The translations under genes and the position numbers were made by a program. 64,000 bases of DNA from Clostridium moniliforme (GTDB taxonomy: Bacteria > Bacillota > Clostridia > Clostridiales > Clostridiaceae): assembly GCF_017873235.1 (NCBI RefSeq), contig NZ_JAGGJZ010000002.1, positions 248,001-312,000 on the forward strand. Direction: 5' to 3'. Position 1 is the stretch's first letter; each line of letters begins with the position of its first letter. Positions 34,339-41,532 of the stretch are shown piece by piece. The notes under the pieces were generated by a model. The model did not search any database and was not told the DNA's origin. It saw nothing but the letters and a program-made list of their open reading frames with translations.

Positions 34339-35694
34339 ATGGCATTAATACATAAATTTAAACAAGGTGAAAATTATTTTGTTTTGGATGTAAATACTGG
34401 AGCAGTTCACGTTGTTGATGAACTAGTATATGATTTAGTTGATGATAATGGTTTAAGAGATAAAAATTTAGTTATAAATGAATTAAAAAATAAGTATGAT
34501 GAAGCTGAAGCTAGTGAAGCTTATGATGAAATAAAAGAGTTAGTAGATGAGGGAATGCTTTATACAAAAGATATGTATGAAGATATAGCTCATAGTTCAA
34601 TGGATGATAGAGATTATATAAAGGCAGTATGTTTAAATATAATTCATGGTTGTAATTTAAGATGTAAATATTGTTTTGCAGATGAAGGAGAATATCATGG
34701 ACACAAAGGTGTTATGGATATAGAAACTGCAAAAAAAGCAATTGATTATGTTATTAAGAGAAGTGGTCCTAGAAAAAATATAGAAATAGATCTTTTTGGT
34801 GGAGAACCAACTCTTATAATGGACACTATTAAAGAAATAATTAAATATGCAAGAGAAAATGAAAAGAAGTGGAACAAAAATATAAGATTTACAATGACAA
34901 CAAATGCCACTCTTTTAAATGAAGAAATGATGGATTATATGGATAAAGAAATGGGAAATATAATTCTTTCATTAGACGGAAGAAAAGAAGTAAATGATAA
35001 TGTAAGAATTAAAGTTGACGGTTCAGGTTCATATGATGATATTCTTCCAAATATCAAAAAGATGGTTGAAAAGAGAAATAAGAATAAAATGTTCTATGTA
35101 AGAGGAACATTTACAAGAGCTAATACAGATTTTTATGAAGATGTTATGGCTATGGCAAACGAAGGCTTTAGAGAAATATCAATAGAACCAGTTGTATTAC
35201 CAGATGAACATCCACTTTCATTAAGAGAAGAAGATTTACCTACAATATTTGAAAATTATGATAAATTATATAATGAAATGGTTAGAAGAAAGAAAGAGGG
35301 AGATGAATTTAGATTCTATCACTTTAATATAGATCTAAATGGAGGACCTTGTGTATATAAGAGAATTTCTGGTTGTGGAGCAGGTTTTGAATATGTTGCA
35401 ATAACTCCTCAAGGAGAAGTTTACCCATGTCATCAATTTGTTGGTAGAGAAGAATATAAACTTGGAACAATATATGATGATACTTATAATACAGAATTAG
35501 CTAAAAAATTTAAGAATGCACATATATACAATAAGCCAAAATGTAGAGACTGCTGGGCTAGATTTTATTGTAGTGGAGGCTGCCAAGCAAATAACTTAAA
35601 CTTTAATAATGATATAACTATTCCTTATGAAATAGGATGTAAAATGCAAAAGAAGAGAATTGAATGTGCAATTGCATTAAAGGCAGCAGAATAA
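34339..35694 (+). CDS. radical-SAM SCIFF peptide maturase (CteB-like)
   Basis: Forms Cys-sulfur to carbon thioether bonds in the SCIFF peptide. The 451 residues begin with a small RRE/PqqD-like peptide-binding domain (1-75: LDVNTGAVHVVDELVYDLVDD). Then comes the radical-SAM core with C105-N-L-R-C109-K-Y-C112 for the [4Fe-4S] cluster and FGGEPTL for SAM binding. The C-terminal SPASM domain with two extra clusters is marked by CGAGFEYVAITPQGEVYPCHQFVG and CRDCWARFYCSGGCQAN. AGGAGG precedes ATG. It is cotranscribed with the precursor through the hairpin and 37 bases ahead of the M16 peptidase. Confidence 0.95.
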   Translation: MALIHKFKQGENYFVLDVNTGAVHVVDELVYDLVDDNGLRDKNLVINELKNKYDEAEASEAYDEIKELVDEGMLYTKDMYEDIAHSSMDDRDYIKAVCLNIIHGCNLRCKYCFADEGEYHGHKGVMDIETAKKAIDYVIKRSGPRKNIEIDLFGGEPTLIMDTIKEIIKYARENEKKWNKNIRFTMTTNATLLNEEMMDYMDKEMGNIILSLDGRKEVNDNVRIKVDGSGSYDDILPNIKKMVEKRNKNKMFYVRGTFTRANTDFYEDVMAMANEGFREISIEPVVLPDEHPLSLREEDLPTIFENYDKLYNEMVRRKKEGDEFRFYHFNIDLNGGPCVYKRISGCGAGFEYVAITPQGEVYPCHQFVGREEYKLGTIYDDTYNTELAKKFKNAHIYNKPKCRDCWARFYCSGGCQANNLNFNNDITIPYEIGCKMQKKRIECAIALKAAE

Positions 35695-35731
35695 ATTTTA
35701 AATATTAGAAAAATTTTGGAGTTGAATAGCT

Positions 35732-36943
35732 TTGAAGGATTATATTTTAAAAAATGGAGTTAAATTAATATACCAAAAAAGTACTTCAGACCTTACTTCA
35801 ATATGTGTTTCTCTAGAGGGAGGAGCATTAAGTGAAGGAGAAAAGTATGGAGTAGCCCATGCCACTGAACATATGGTTTTCAAAGGAACTAATAAAAGAA
35901 GTGAAGGGGATATTAATAAGGAGTTAAGTGGAATTTTTGGTTTTCATAATGCCATGACAAACTATCCTTATGTAATATATTATGGAACTCTTTTAGGGGA
36001 GGATTTTGAAAAAGGAATAGATGTTTTTTCAGATATTATTATAAATCCAACATTTCCCAAAGAGGGATTTAAAGAAGAAATGGATGTAATAGTTGAAGAA
36101 CTTAAGGAATGGGACGAGGATATAGAACAATATTTAGAGGATAAATTATTTTTAAATGCCTTTAATAAAAGGAGAATAAAATATCCTATAATAGGAACAT
36201 TTGATTCATTAAAATCATTAACTTTAGAAGATATAAAAGAATTTTATAATAAAGTATATTTCCCAAGTAATACTTCAATTGCTATTGTTACTTCACTAGA
36301 ATTTGAAAGTGTAGTAAATATTATTGAAAAATATTTTGGTAATTGGAATAAGGAAAAAAATATTATAGATGAAGTTTATTATGAAGATGGAGTAAGTGGA
36401 ACTTTTGAAGATTTAAGGGAAGATATTAAAACTTCTAAAATTCAGATTATGTATCCAATTAATAAATTAACAGAAAAAGAAGTACAAGCACTTAGAATAT
36501 TTAATGAATACTTTGGAGAAGGAATTAATTCAAGACTTTTTGATGTTTTAAGAACTCAAAATGGCTTAGTTTATGATGTTTTAACTAGAGTTTGTCATGA
36601 AAATGGAATTAAATTTTATAAGGTAACTCTTAGTACTTCAAAGGATAATATTTATAAAGCTTTAGATTTAATAGATAAATGTATTTCGGATATAGAAAAT
36701 TTAAAGGAAACTCTTAAGGAAGATGATGTTTTAACATGGAAAAAGAGTTTTAAACTTAAAAGATTATTTAGAGAAGAGCAAAGTATAGTTTTAGCTAAAG
36801 AATTATCAACTTATGATACTATGTTTAAGGATTATAAAATATATATTTCTGAAACAGAAGATATAAATGATATTAATTTAGAATTTATTCTAAAAACAGC
36901 TAAAAAGGTATTACAAAAACCTTTAATAGAAATAATTAAATAA
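35732..36943 (+). CDS. M16-family zinc peptidase adjacent to the SCIFF operon
   Basis: An insulinase/processing-peptidase-like protein of 403 residues, starting at TTG 35732 with TGGAG about 10 bases upstream. The inverted zinc motif H43-A-T-E46-H47 (HxxEH) is intact, and the downstream acidic cluster EEMDVIVEELKEWDED supplies the third ligand. The C-terminal M16 half (KIQIMYPINKLTEKEVQALRIFNEYFGEGINSRLFD) keeps the R-x-x-x-D pattern after the substrate loop. No signal peptide, so it acts in the cytoplasm. Being directly behind the maturase it is a candidate leader peptidase for SCIFF; this is inferred from position only. Confidence 0.85.
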   Translation: MKDYILKNGVKLIYQKSTSDLTSICVSLEGGALSEGEKYGVAHATEHMVFKGTNKRSEGDINKELSGIFGFHNAMTNYPYVIYYGTLLGEDFEKGIDVFSDIIINPTFPKEGFKEEMDVIVEELKEWDEDIEQYLEDKLFLNAFNKRRIKYPIIGTFDSLKSLTLEDIKEFYNKVYFPSNTSIAIVTSLEFESVVNIIEKYFGNWNKEKNIIDEVYYEDGVSGTFEDLREDIKTSKIQIMYPINKLTEKEVQALRIFNEYFGEGINSRLFDVLRTQNGLVYDVLTRVCHENGIKFYKVTLSTSKDNIYKALDLIDKCISDIENLKETLKEDDVLTWKKSFKLKRLFREEQSIVLAKELSTYDTMFKDYKIYISETEDINDINLEFILKTAKKVLQKPLIEIIK

Positions 36944-36949
36944 TATATA

Positions 36950-36983
36950 GGTTGCCTTAATAAAATTTAAGGCAGCCTTTTTT
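36950..36983 (+). terminator. terminator of the SCIFF/M16 operon
   Basis: GGTTGCCTTAA and TTAAGGCAGCC pair (one G-T or mismatch) and are followed by six Ts. Confidence 0.85.
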
Positions 36984-37010
36984 AGATAAGGTATATTAAG
37001 GAGAAATATT

Positions 37011-38423
37011 ATGAAAAAAGCACCATTACTTGAAGCTTTATTAAAATATCATAAAGAAGAAAATTTAATACTTTCAATGCCAGGAAATAAATGTGGCATT
37101 GGATTTTTAAAAGATGATTTAGGAAAAGAATTTGCAAATAATATGGGATTTTTAGATATTACAGAAAATGATCCTTTAGATAATCTCCATCATCCAGAGG
37201 GGGTAATTAAAGAGAGCCAGGAGCTTTTAGCAAAAACCTATGGAGGTAAAAAGGCATTTTTTATGGTTAATGGAAGTTCTGGTGGTAATCTTATTTCAAT
37301 TTTTAGTGCTTTTAATGAAGGTGATGAAGTAATAGTTGAAAGAAACTGCCATAAATCTATTTATAATGGACTTATATTAAGAAAACTTAAAGTAACATAT
37401 ATAGAGCCTGTAATAGATGAAGATAGAGAGATATTTCTTCCACCAGATGAAAAAAATATTTATGAAGCAATTAAAGCTTCTAAAAATCCAAAGGGAATAA
37501 TATTAACTTATCCTAATTATTTTGGAATAAGCTATAATATTGAAAATATAATTAAAGATTTAAAGAAAAAGGGACTTAAAATAATAATTGATGGAGCCCA
37601 TGGGGCACACTTTGGAATAAGTGAAAAATTACCTAAAAGAGTAACAGATATAGCAGATTACATAATTTTAAGTGCACATAAAACAATACCTTCTTTAACT
37701 CAAGGAGGATATTTAATAGTAAATGATTTAGAAAGTGATGTGGAATTTTACTTTAATGCATTTTTAACAACATCCCCATCTTATTTATTAATGGCATCTT
37801 TAGATTATGGAAGACATTATTTGGATAATTATGGAGAAACTGATTATAATAAATTAATTAATAGAGCTAAAATATGGAGGGATAAAATTAATTCTTTAGG
37901 AAAGGTTCATATACTTTTACCAGAGGATTTAAAAGAAGGTTATGAAATAGATTTAAGTAGATATTTAATATTACTTCCAAAGGGATATAGTGGACATAAA
38001 CTCCATGATTATTTAAGAAGTAAAAAAATTCAAGGTGAGATGAGTTTTTCAAGAGGGGAAGTTTTAATTTTTTCAACCTTTAATAAAGATTCAGATTTTG
38101 AAAAAATATACTCTGTTATAGAAAATTTAAATATGGAAGAGTTAAAGGAAAAAACATACTCAAAATTTTCAAAAATAACTCCTGAAAAAGTTTTTGAACC
38201 TTATGAAGTATTTAAAAAGAAAGAGAAAACTTTAAAAATGGAAGATTCAATTGGATGTATAGCAAAGGAGAGTATAGTACCTTATCCACCAGGTATTCCT
38301 TTAGTTTCTCCAGGAGAAATAATAACAGAAGAAGTAGTTAATATAGTAAAAGATTATATAGAAAATAATAAAGACGTAATAGGAGTACAGGATGGAAACA
38401 CTAAGGTTATAAAACTAGATTAA
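37011..38423 (+). CDS. Orn/Lys/Arg decarboxylase-fold PLP enzyme
   Basis: A fold-type I PLP enzyme of 470 residues, like B. subtilis YaaO/SpeA-type arginine or lysine decarboxylases that lack the N-terminal wing domain. Key parts: SMPGNKCGIGF and DITENDPLDNLHHPEGVI at the start, NGSSGGN (PLP phosphate), IIIDGAHGAHFG with D194 for the pyridine nitrogen, and SAHKTIPSLTQGGYL with K224 as Schiff-base Lys. The C-terminal GYSGHKLHDYLRSKKIQGE and YPPGIPLVSPGE are typical of the family. Likely arginine or lysine decarboxylation to agmatine or cadaverine; the substrate is not settled. AAGGAG precedes ATG. Confidence 0.88.
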   Translation: MKKAPLLEALLKYHKEENLILSMPGNKCGIGFLKDDLGKEFANNMGFLDITENDPLDNLHHPEGVIKESQELLAKTYGGKKAFFMVNGSSGGNLISIFSAFNEGDEVIVERNCHKSIYNGLILRKLKVTYIEPVIDEDREIFLPPDEKNIYEAIKASKNPKGIILTYPNYFGISYNIENIIKDLKKKGLKIIIDGAHGAHFGISEKLPKRVTDIADYIILSAHKTIPSLTQGGYLIVNDLESDVEFYFNAFLTTSPSYLLMASLDYGRHYLDNYGETDYNKLINRAKIWRDKINSLGKVHILLPEDLKEGYEIDLSRYLILLPKGYSGHKLHDYLRSKKIQGEMSFSRGEVLIFSTFNKDSDFEKIYSVIENLNMEELKEKTYSKFSKITPEKVFEPYEVFKKKEKTLKMEDSIGCIAKESIVPYPPGIPLVSPGEIITEEVVNIVKDYIENNKDVIGVQDGNTKVIKLD

Positions 38424-38442
38424 ATAGACAAATTAAGCTGTA

Positions 38443-38469
38443 ACAATAATACTAGATTCTCATATAGTA
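38443..38469 (+). promoter_or_regulatory. SigK-like sporulation promoter of the Cys-rich gene
   Basis: AC (38443-38444), exactly 16 bases, then CATATAGTA (38461-38469) match the mother-cell SigK consensus AC-N16-CATAnnnTA at every fixed position. It lies 46 bases before the ATG at 38515. No convincing vegetative promoter was seen. Confidence 0.65.
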
Positions 38470-38514
38470 TATTAAGGATAAAAATTAGGTATACAAAAGA
38501 GAGGAGTTTGTGTT

Positions 38515-38904
38515 ATGGCTAGAAATATTAGAGGTTGTTGCGGAGCAAATAGATGTGGGTTTGTAAATAATAAGTGTTGCTGTGAGCCTAAAAAAGAAAA
38601 TAAATGCAAAAAATTAGAAAAATGCTTAGATGAAATGTCAGAAAGAGATTTAAAATTCTTAGATTGCATTATAAAAAAGATAAGAGAAATAATTTGTCTT
38701 CAAGAAGAATCTGAAAAGTTTAAAGAAAAAGCTGAATTTTTAGATGAACAAGTTGAAGAAAGAACTAAAGAAGTTGAATGTTTAATTAGAAAACTTAGAG
38801 AAATGTTAGAAAAAACTAATTGTGTTTGTGACAAAACAATAGAATGTCATAGAGATGATGACAGGGATGAATGGGACTGCAGTGATTTTTGGAACTGTAG
38901 ATAA
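38515..38904 (+). CDS. Cys-rich coiled-coil protein, probable spore coat component
   Basis: A 129-residue protein with 16 Cys. The N-terminal 37 residues hold eight (C8, C9, C14, C21-C23, C31, C37). The middle (about 38-100) is a charged coiled coil (EESEKFKEKAEFLDEQVEERTKE). The C-terminal 27 residues hold five Cys with acidic and aromatic residues (HRDDDRDEWDCSDFWNC). It has no signal peptide. AGGAG stands upstream of ATG. Together with the SigK-like promoter this fits a late mother-cell, disulfide-cross-linked coat or exosporium protein. Metal binding by the CC and CCC clusters is an alternative. No family recognised. Confidence 0.7.
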   Translation: MARNIRGCCGANRCGFVNNKCCCEPKKENKCKKLEKCLDEMSERDLKFLDCIIKKIREIICLQEESEKFKEKAEFLDEQVEERTKEVECLIRKLREMLEKTNCVCDKTIECHRDDDRDEWDCSDFWNCR

Positions 38905-38920
38905 TTGATCATTTATCTAT

Positions 38921-38965
38921 TATAAAGACTATAAAGTTTTTAACTTTATAGTCTTTAGTTTTGTA
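38921..38965 (+). terminator. terminator after the Cys-rich gene
   Basis: AAAGACTATAAAGTT and AACTTTATAGTCTTT make a perfect 15-base hairpin followed by AGTTTT. Confidence 0.85.
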
Positions 38966-39053
38966 CAAAATTTTATTAAATTAAAAAATAATAAAATAAA
39001 ACCTTAAAAAATAAAAAAATATTAATAAATACAATTAAATTATATTATTTATA

Positions 39054-39082
39054 TAGACATTTAGTATTTTAAGTGATATAAT
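39054..39082 (+). promoter_or_regulatory. promoter of the attenuator transcript
   Basis: TAGACA (39054-39059), a 17-base spacer and TGA-extended TATAAT (39077-39082). The predicted start near 39089 puts the leader-peptide ribosome site almost at the 5' end. Confidence 0.8.
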
Positions 39083-39107
39083 CATAAAAAAACTTAGGAG
39101 GATGATT

Positions 39108-39173
39108 ATGAATACAATATCTAAAAATATAGCAAAATTAAATAATATAAATTTCTTTAGCTACTTTAGATAG
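39108..39173 (+). CDS. 21-residue aromatic leader peptide of the attenuator
   Basis: AGGAGG (39096-39101) stands 6 bases before ATG 39108. The frame encodes 21 residues and ends at TAG 39171-39173. Its final codons are TTC-TTT-AGC-TAC-TTT-AGA, that is N-F-F-S-Y-F-R: three Phe and one Tyr in five positions just before the stop. This is the layout of classical biosynthetic leader peptides such as PheL. The competing hairpins start at the base after the stop codon. The peptide itself is unlikely to have a function; its translation rate would be the sensor. Confidence 0.8.
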   Translation: MNTISKNIAKLNNINFFSYFR

Positions 39174-39326
39174 GGTTTGTATTTGTGAATCATCATAGAT
39201 ACAGACCTTAATATAAGGGAGATGTATCTATGGTGGCTAAGTTTCTAAATTAAGTAATAATTAAGCCACATAGGAATACTATGTGGCTTTTGTTTTGCCA
39301 CATAGAATAATCTATGTGGCATTTTT
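39174..39326 (+). promoter_or_regulatory. translation-coupled attenuator with competing hairpins and two tandem terminators
   Basis: Segment 1 GGTTTGTAT (39174-39182) pairs with segment 2 ATACAGACC (39199-39207). Segment 2, as CATAGATACA (39194-39203), also pairs perfectly with segment 3 TGTATCTATG (39223-39232). Segment 3 runs on as CTATGGTGGCT (39228-39238), which pairs with segment 4 AGCCACATAG (39264-39273) with one bulged G. Segment 4 also pairs with segment 5 CTATGTGGCT (39279-39288), giving terminator A with TTTTGTTTT. Segment 6 GCCACATAG (39297-39305) and segment 7 CTATGTGGC (39312-39320) form terminator B with ATTTTTG. Segment 5 can pair with 6 as well. A ribosome at the leader stop masks segment 1, so 2:3, 4:5 and 6:7 form and transcription ends. 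Stalling at Phe/Tyr codons leaves 1:2, 3:4 and 5:6, giving read-through. Confidence 0.8.
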
Positions 39327-39345
39327 GTATTTTGGGGGGATTAGA

Positions 39346-40659
39346 ATGAGTAAAAGAGAAAATTTTAAAAGTAGTAGAGGATTTATTTTATCCTGTGTAG
39401 GTGCAGCAATAGGTTTAGGTAACATATGGATGTTTCCTTATAGGATGGGCAGCAATGGTGGAGCAGTATTTTTAATACCATACCTTTTCTTTGTATTAGT
39501 ACTTGGAACAACAGGGCTTATAACTGAATTTTCTTTTGGGAGAATGTTTGGAAGAGGAAATTTAGAAAGTACAAAAATAGCTTTTAAGAAAAGAGGATTA
39601 GTTGGAGGAAAATTAATTGGTATTATACCTGTACTTGGTTTATTTGGAATTTTTATGTTTTACAATGTAGTAGTAGGATGGATATTAAAATATTTCTTTA
39701 TTAGTGCATCAGGAGAATTCAAAAATGTTGATTTACCTAAATATTTTGAAGGCTTTGCTGGAAGTCCTGAAACAATTATATGGAATGGTTTAGCTGTTTT
39801 TATAACATTACTAATTGTTTGTTTTGGAGTTGTAAAAGGAATAGAAAAAATAAATAAAATAATTATGCCTATGATGTTTGTCATACTTTTATTGCTTTCA
39901 ATAAGATCATTAACATTACCAGGAGCAATAGAAGGAGTAAAATTTTTATTAGTACCAAAATGGGAATATTTATTAAGATTAGAAACTTGGGTAAATGCAT
40001 TAGGACAAGCATTCTTTACAGTTTCTTTAACTGGGTGCTGTCTAGTTGTTTATGGAAGTTATACTCCGAAAAGTTTTAATATACCAAGAACTGCTATTTA
40101 TACAGCAATTTTTGATACACTTGCAGCATTACTTTCTGGTTTTGTAATAATGCCAGCAGTATTTGCTTGTGGACTTGATCCATTAGCAGGTCCACCACTT
40201 TTATTTATTACAGTACCAACAATTTTCACTAAAATACCAGGGGGACAAATATTAGCTGCATTTTTCTTTTTTAGTGTATTCTTAGCTGCAATAAGTTCTT
40301 CAATAGCAATGCTTGAAGGTCCTTGCGAAGCTTTAATGTCTCAAATAAAAATAAATAGAAAAAAGGCAGTAATTTTAGTTGCTTTAATTGGATTTTTATT
40401 GTCAATTCCATTAGATTTAAATATGGTAACTTTTAATAATTTTACAAACTTTATTACTATAATACTGTCTCCAATAGGAGCTTTATTAACTATGATAGTA
40501 TTTTATTATGTGTTAAATAAAGATGAGGTTTTAATAGAAATAAATAGAGGTTCTTATAAAAAATTAGAAAATAAATTTTATTATTTTGCAAAATATGGAT
40601 TTATTTTAATAACTATTATAATTATTATTTTAGGAATTATTCTAGGAGGAATAGGATAA
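39346..40659 (+). CDS. NSS-family sodium-dependent aromatic amino acid transporter (probable)
   Basis: A LeuT-fold Na+ symporter of 437 residues from ATG 39346 (GGGGGGA at 39334-39340); the longer open frame runs back into terminator B and is not used. The family signature is GAAIGLGNIWMFPYRMGSNGGAVFLIPY, with unwound-helix residues for Na+ and substrate. Eleven to twelve helices are visible, as in the Fusobacterium tyrosine transporter Tyt1. The aromatic leader peptide upstream argues for Phe or Tyr as substrate. The substrate call is inference. Confidence 0.85.
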   Translation: MSKRENFKSSRGFILSCVGAAIGLGNIWMFPYRMGSNGGAVFLIPYLFFVLVLGTTGLITEFSFGRMFGRGNLESTKIAFKKRGLVGGKLIGIIPVLGLFGIFMFYNVVVGWILKYFFISASGEFKNVDLPKYFEGFAGSPETIIWNGLAVFITLLIVCFGVVKGIEKINKIIMPMMFVILLLLSIRSLTLPGAIEGVKFLLVPKWEYLLRLETWVNALGQAFFTVSLTGCCLVVYGSYTPKSFNIPRTAIYTAIFDTLAALLSGFVIMPAVFACGLDPLAGPPLLFITVPTIFTKIPGGQILAAFFFFSVFLAAISSSIAMLEGPCEALMSQIKINRKKAVILVALIGFLLSIPLDLNMVTFNNFTNFITIILSPIGALLTMIVFYYVLNKDEVLIEINRGSYKKLENKFYYFAKYGFILITIIIIILGIILGGIG

Positions 40660-40675
40660 ATTTAATAAAAAACTA

Positions 40676-40704
40676 TTGAAATTATAAAAATATAGTCATA
40701 TAAT
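40676..40704 (+). promoter_or_regulatory. promoter of the Ala T-box operon
   Basis: TTGAAA (40676-40681), a 17-base spacer and TATAAT (40699-40704), about 30 bases before the T-box stem I. Confidence 0.8.
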
Positions 40705-40734
40705 ATATAAAAAAAATAAATGTTAAAAAATTAT

Positions 40735-41014
40735 GAAGAGGAATAGTACGTTAGAAGAATACTTTAAGAGAGCTAAAGATTTTGCTGTAACTTTAGTAAG
40801 TTATTCCTAACTGAAGCAGCCTTGGAATTGCCTATTGAGAAATAAGTATTTAAATATACTTAATTAAGTAGAGCCGTAACCTCCCGTTAACGAGGAAAGA
40901 ATATGTTTGTATTCTTACTAAGTGAGTATTTATAGTGATATAGTTACTTATTAGGGTGGTACCGCGAAATTGTTAATAATCTTCGTCCCTTTCTGGGATG
41001 GAGATTTTTTTTAT
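40735..41014 (+). ncRNA. T-box leader, probable alanine type (specifier GCA)
   Basis: T-box AGGGTGGTACCGCG is at 40953-40966, and the terminator ATCTTCGTCCC...GGGATGGAGAT plus eight Ts at about 40979-41012. In stem I, AGTA (S-turn) follows GAGG, and GTTAG-AA-GAATA pairs with TATTC-CTAAC. The 3' side then reads TGA-A-GCA-G before CCTT, which closes the base helix with GAGG. This places the specifier GCA (Ala) at 40816-40818. TGGT fits a tRNA with A73, as tRNA-Ala has. The gene pair downstream resembles alaR-alaT, which agrees. The specifier assignment is by hand folding; GTT (Val) at 40799-40801 was the other reading considered and fits less well. Confidence 0.85.
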
Positions 41015-41049
41015 TATTTAATTAAATTAAGGTTATGGGAGGATGAAAA

Positions 41050-41532
41050 ATGGAAGAGATTCTAGAGGTTTTAGAAAAAAATAGTAGATATAGTGATGAA
41101 GAAATAGCTATAATGACTGGCAAAACAGTTGAAGAAGTTAGAGATGCTATAAGAGACTATGAAGAAAAAAATATAATTGCAGGATATACTACTTTAATTA
41201 ATTGGGAAAATACAGGTAAAGAAACAGTTACAGCTTTAATAGAAGTTAAAATAACTCCTCAAAGAGGTCAAGGCTTTGATAAAGTTGCTGAAAGAATATA
41301 TAAATTTAAAAATGTTAATGCATGTTATTTAATGAGTTCAGGAGGTTTTGATTTAACAGTAATTGTTGAAGGAAAAACTATGAAGGAAGTTGCAATGTTT
41401 GTATCAGAAAAACTTGCTGTACAAGAATATGTTCAAGGAACTGCAACACATTTTGTTCTTAAAAAATATAAAGACCATGGAACAATATTTAAGGATAAGA
41501 AGATAGAAGATAGGGAGGCTATATTTATATGA
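41050..41532 (+). CDS. Lrp/AsnC-family transcriptional regulator (AlaR-like)
   Basis: A 160-residue regulator. Residues 1-55 form the winged helix (ILEVLEKNSRYSDEEIAIMTGKTVEEVRDAIRDYEEKNII). About 65-145 form the RAM ligand-binding domain (TVTALIEVKITPQRGQGFDKVAERIYKFKNVNACYLMSSGGFDLTVIVEG). It overlaps the aminotransferase gene by 4 bases. This order (Lrp regulator then class-I aminotransferase) is that of B. subtilis alaR-alaT. Under an Ala T-box it would sense alanine or related amino acids and tune the operon. GGGAGG lies upstream of ATG. Confidence 0.9.
   Translation: MEEILEVLEKNSRYSDEEIAIMTGKTVEEVRDAIRDYEEKNIIAGYTTLINWENTGKETVTALIEVKITPQRGQGFDKVAERIYKFKNVNACYLMSSGGFDLTVIVEGKTMKEVAMFVSEKLAVQEYVQGTATHFVLKKYKDHGTIFKDKKIEDREAIFI

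Noticed and set aside
39283..39345. N-terminal extension of the NSS transporter
   Set aside because: It would translate both arms of terminator B; ATG 39346 has GGGGGGA and gives the family N-terminus.
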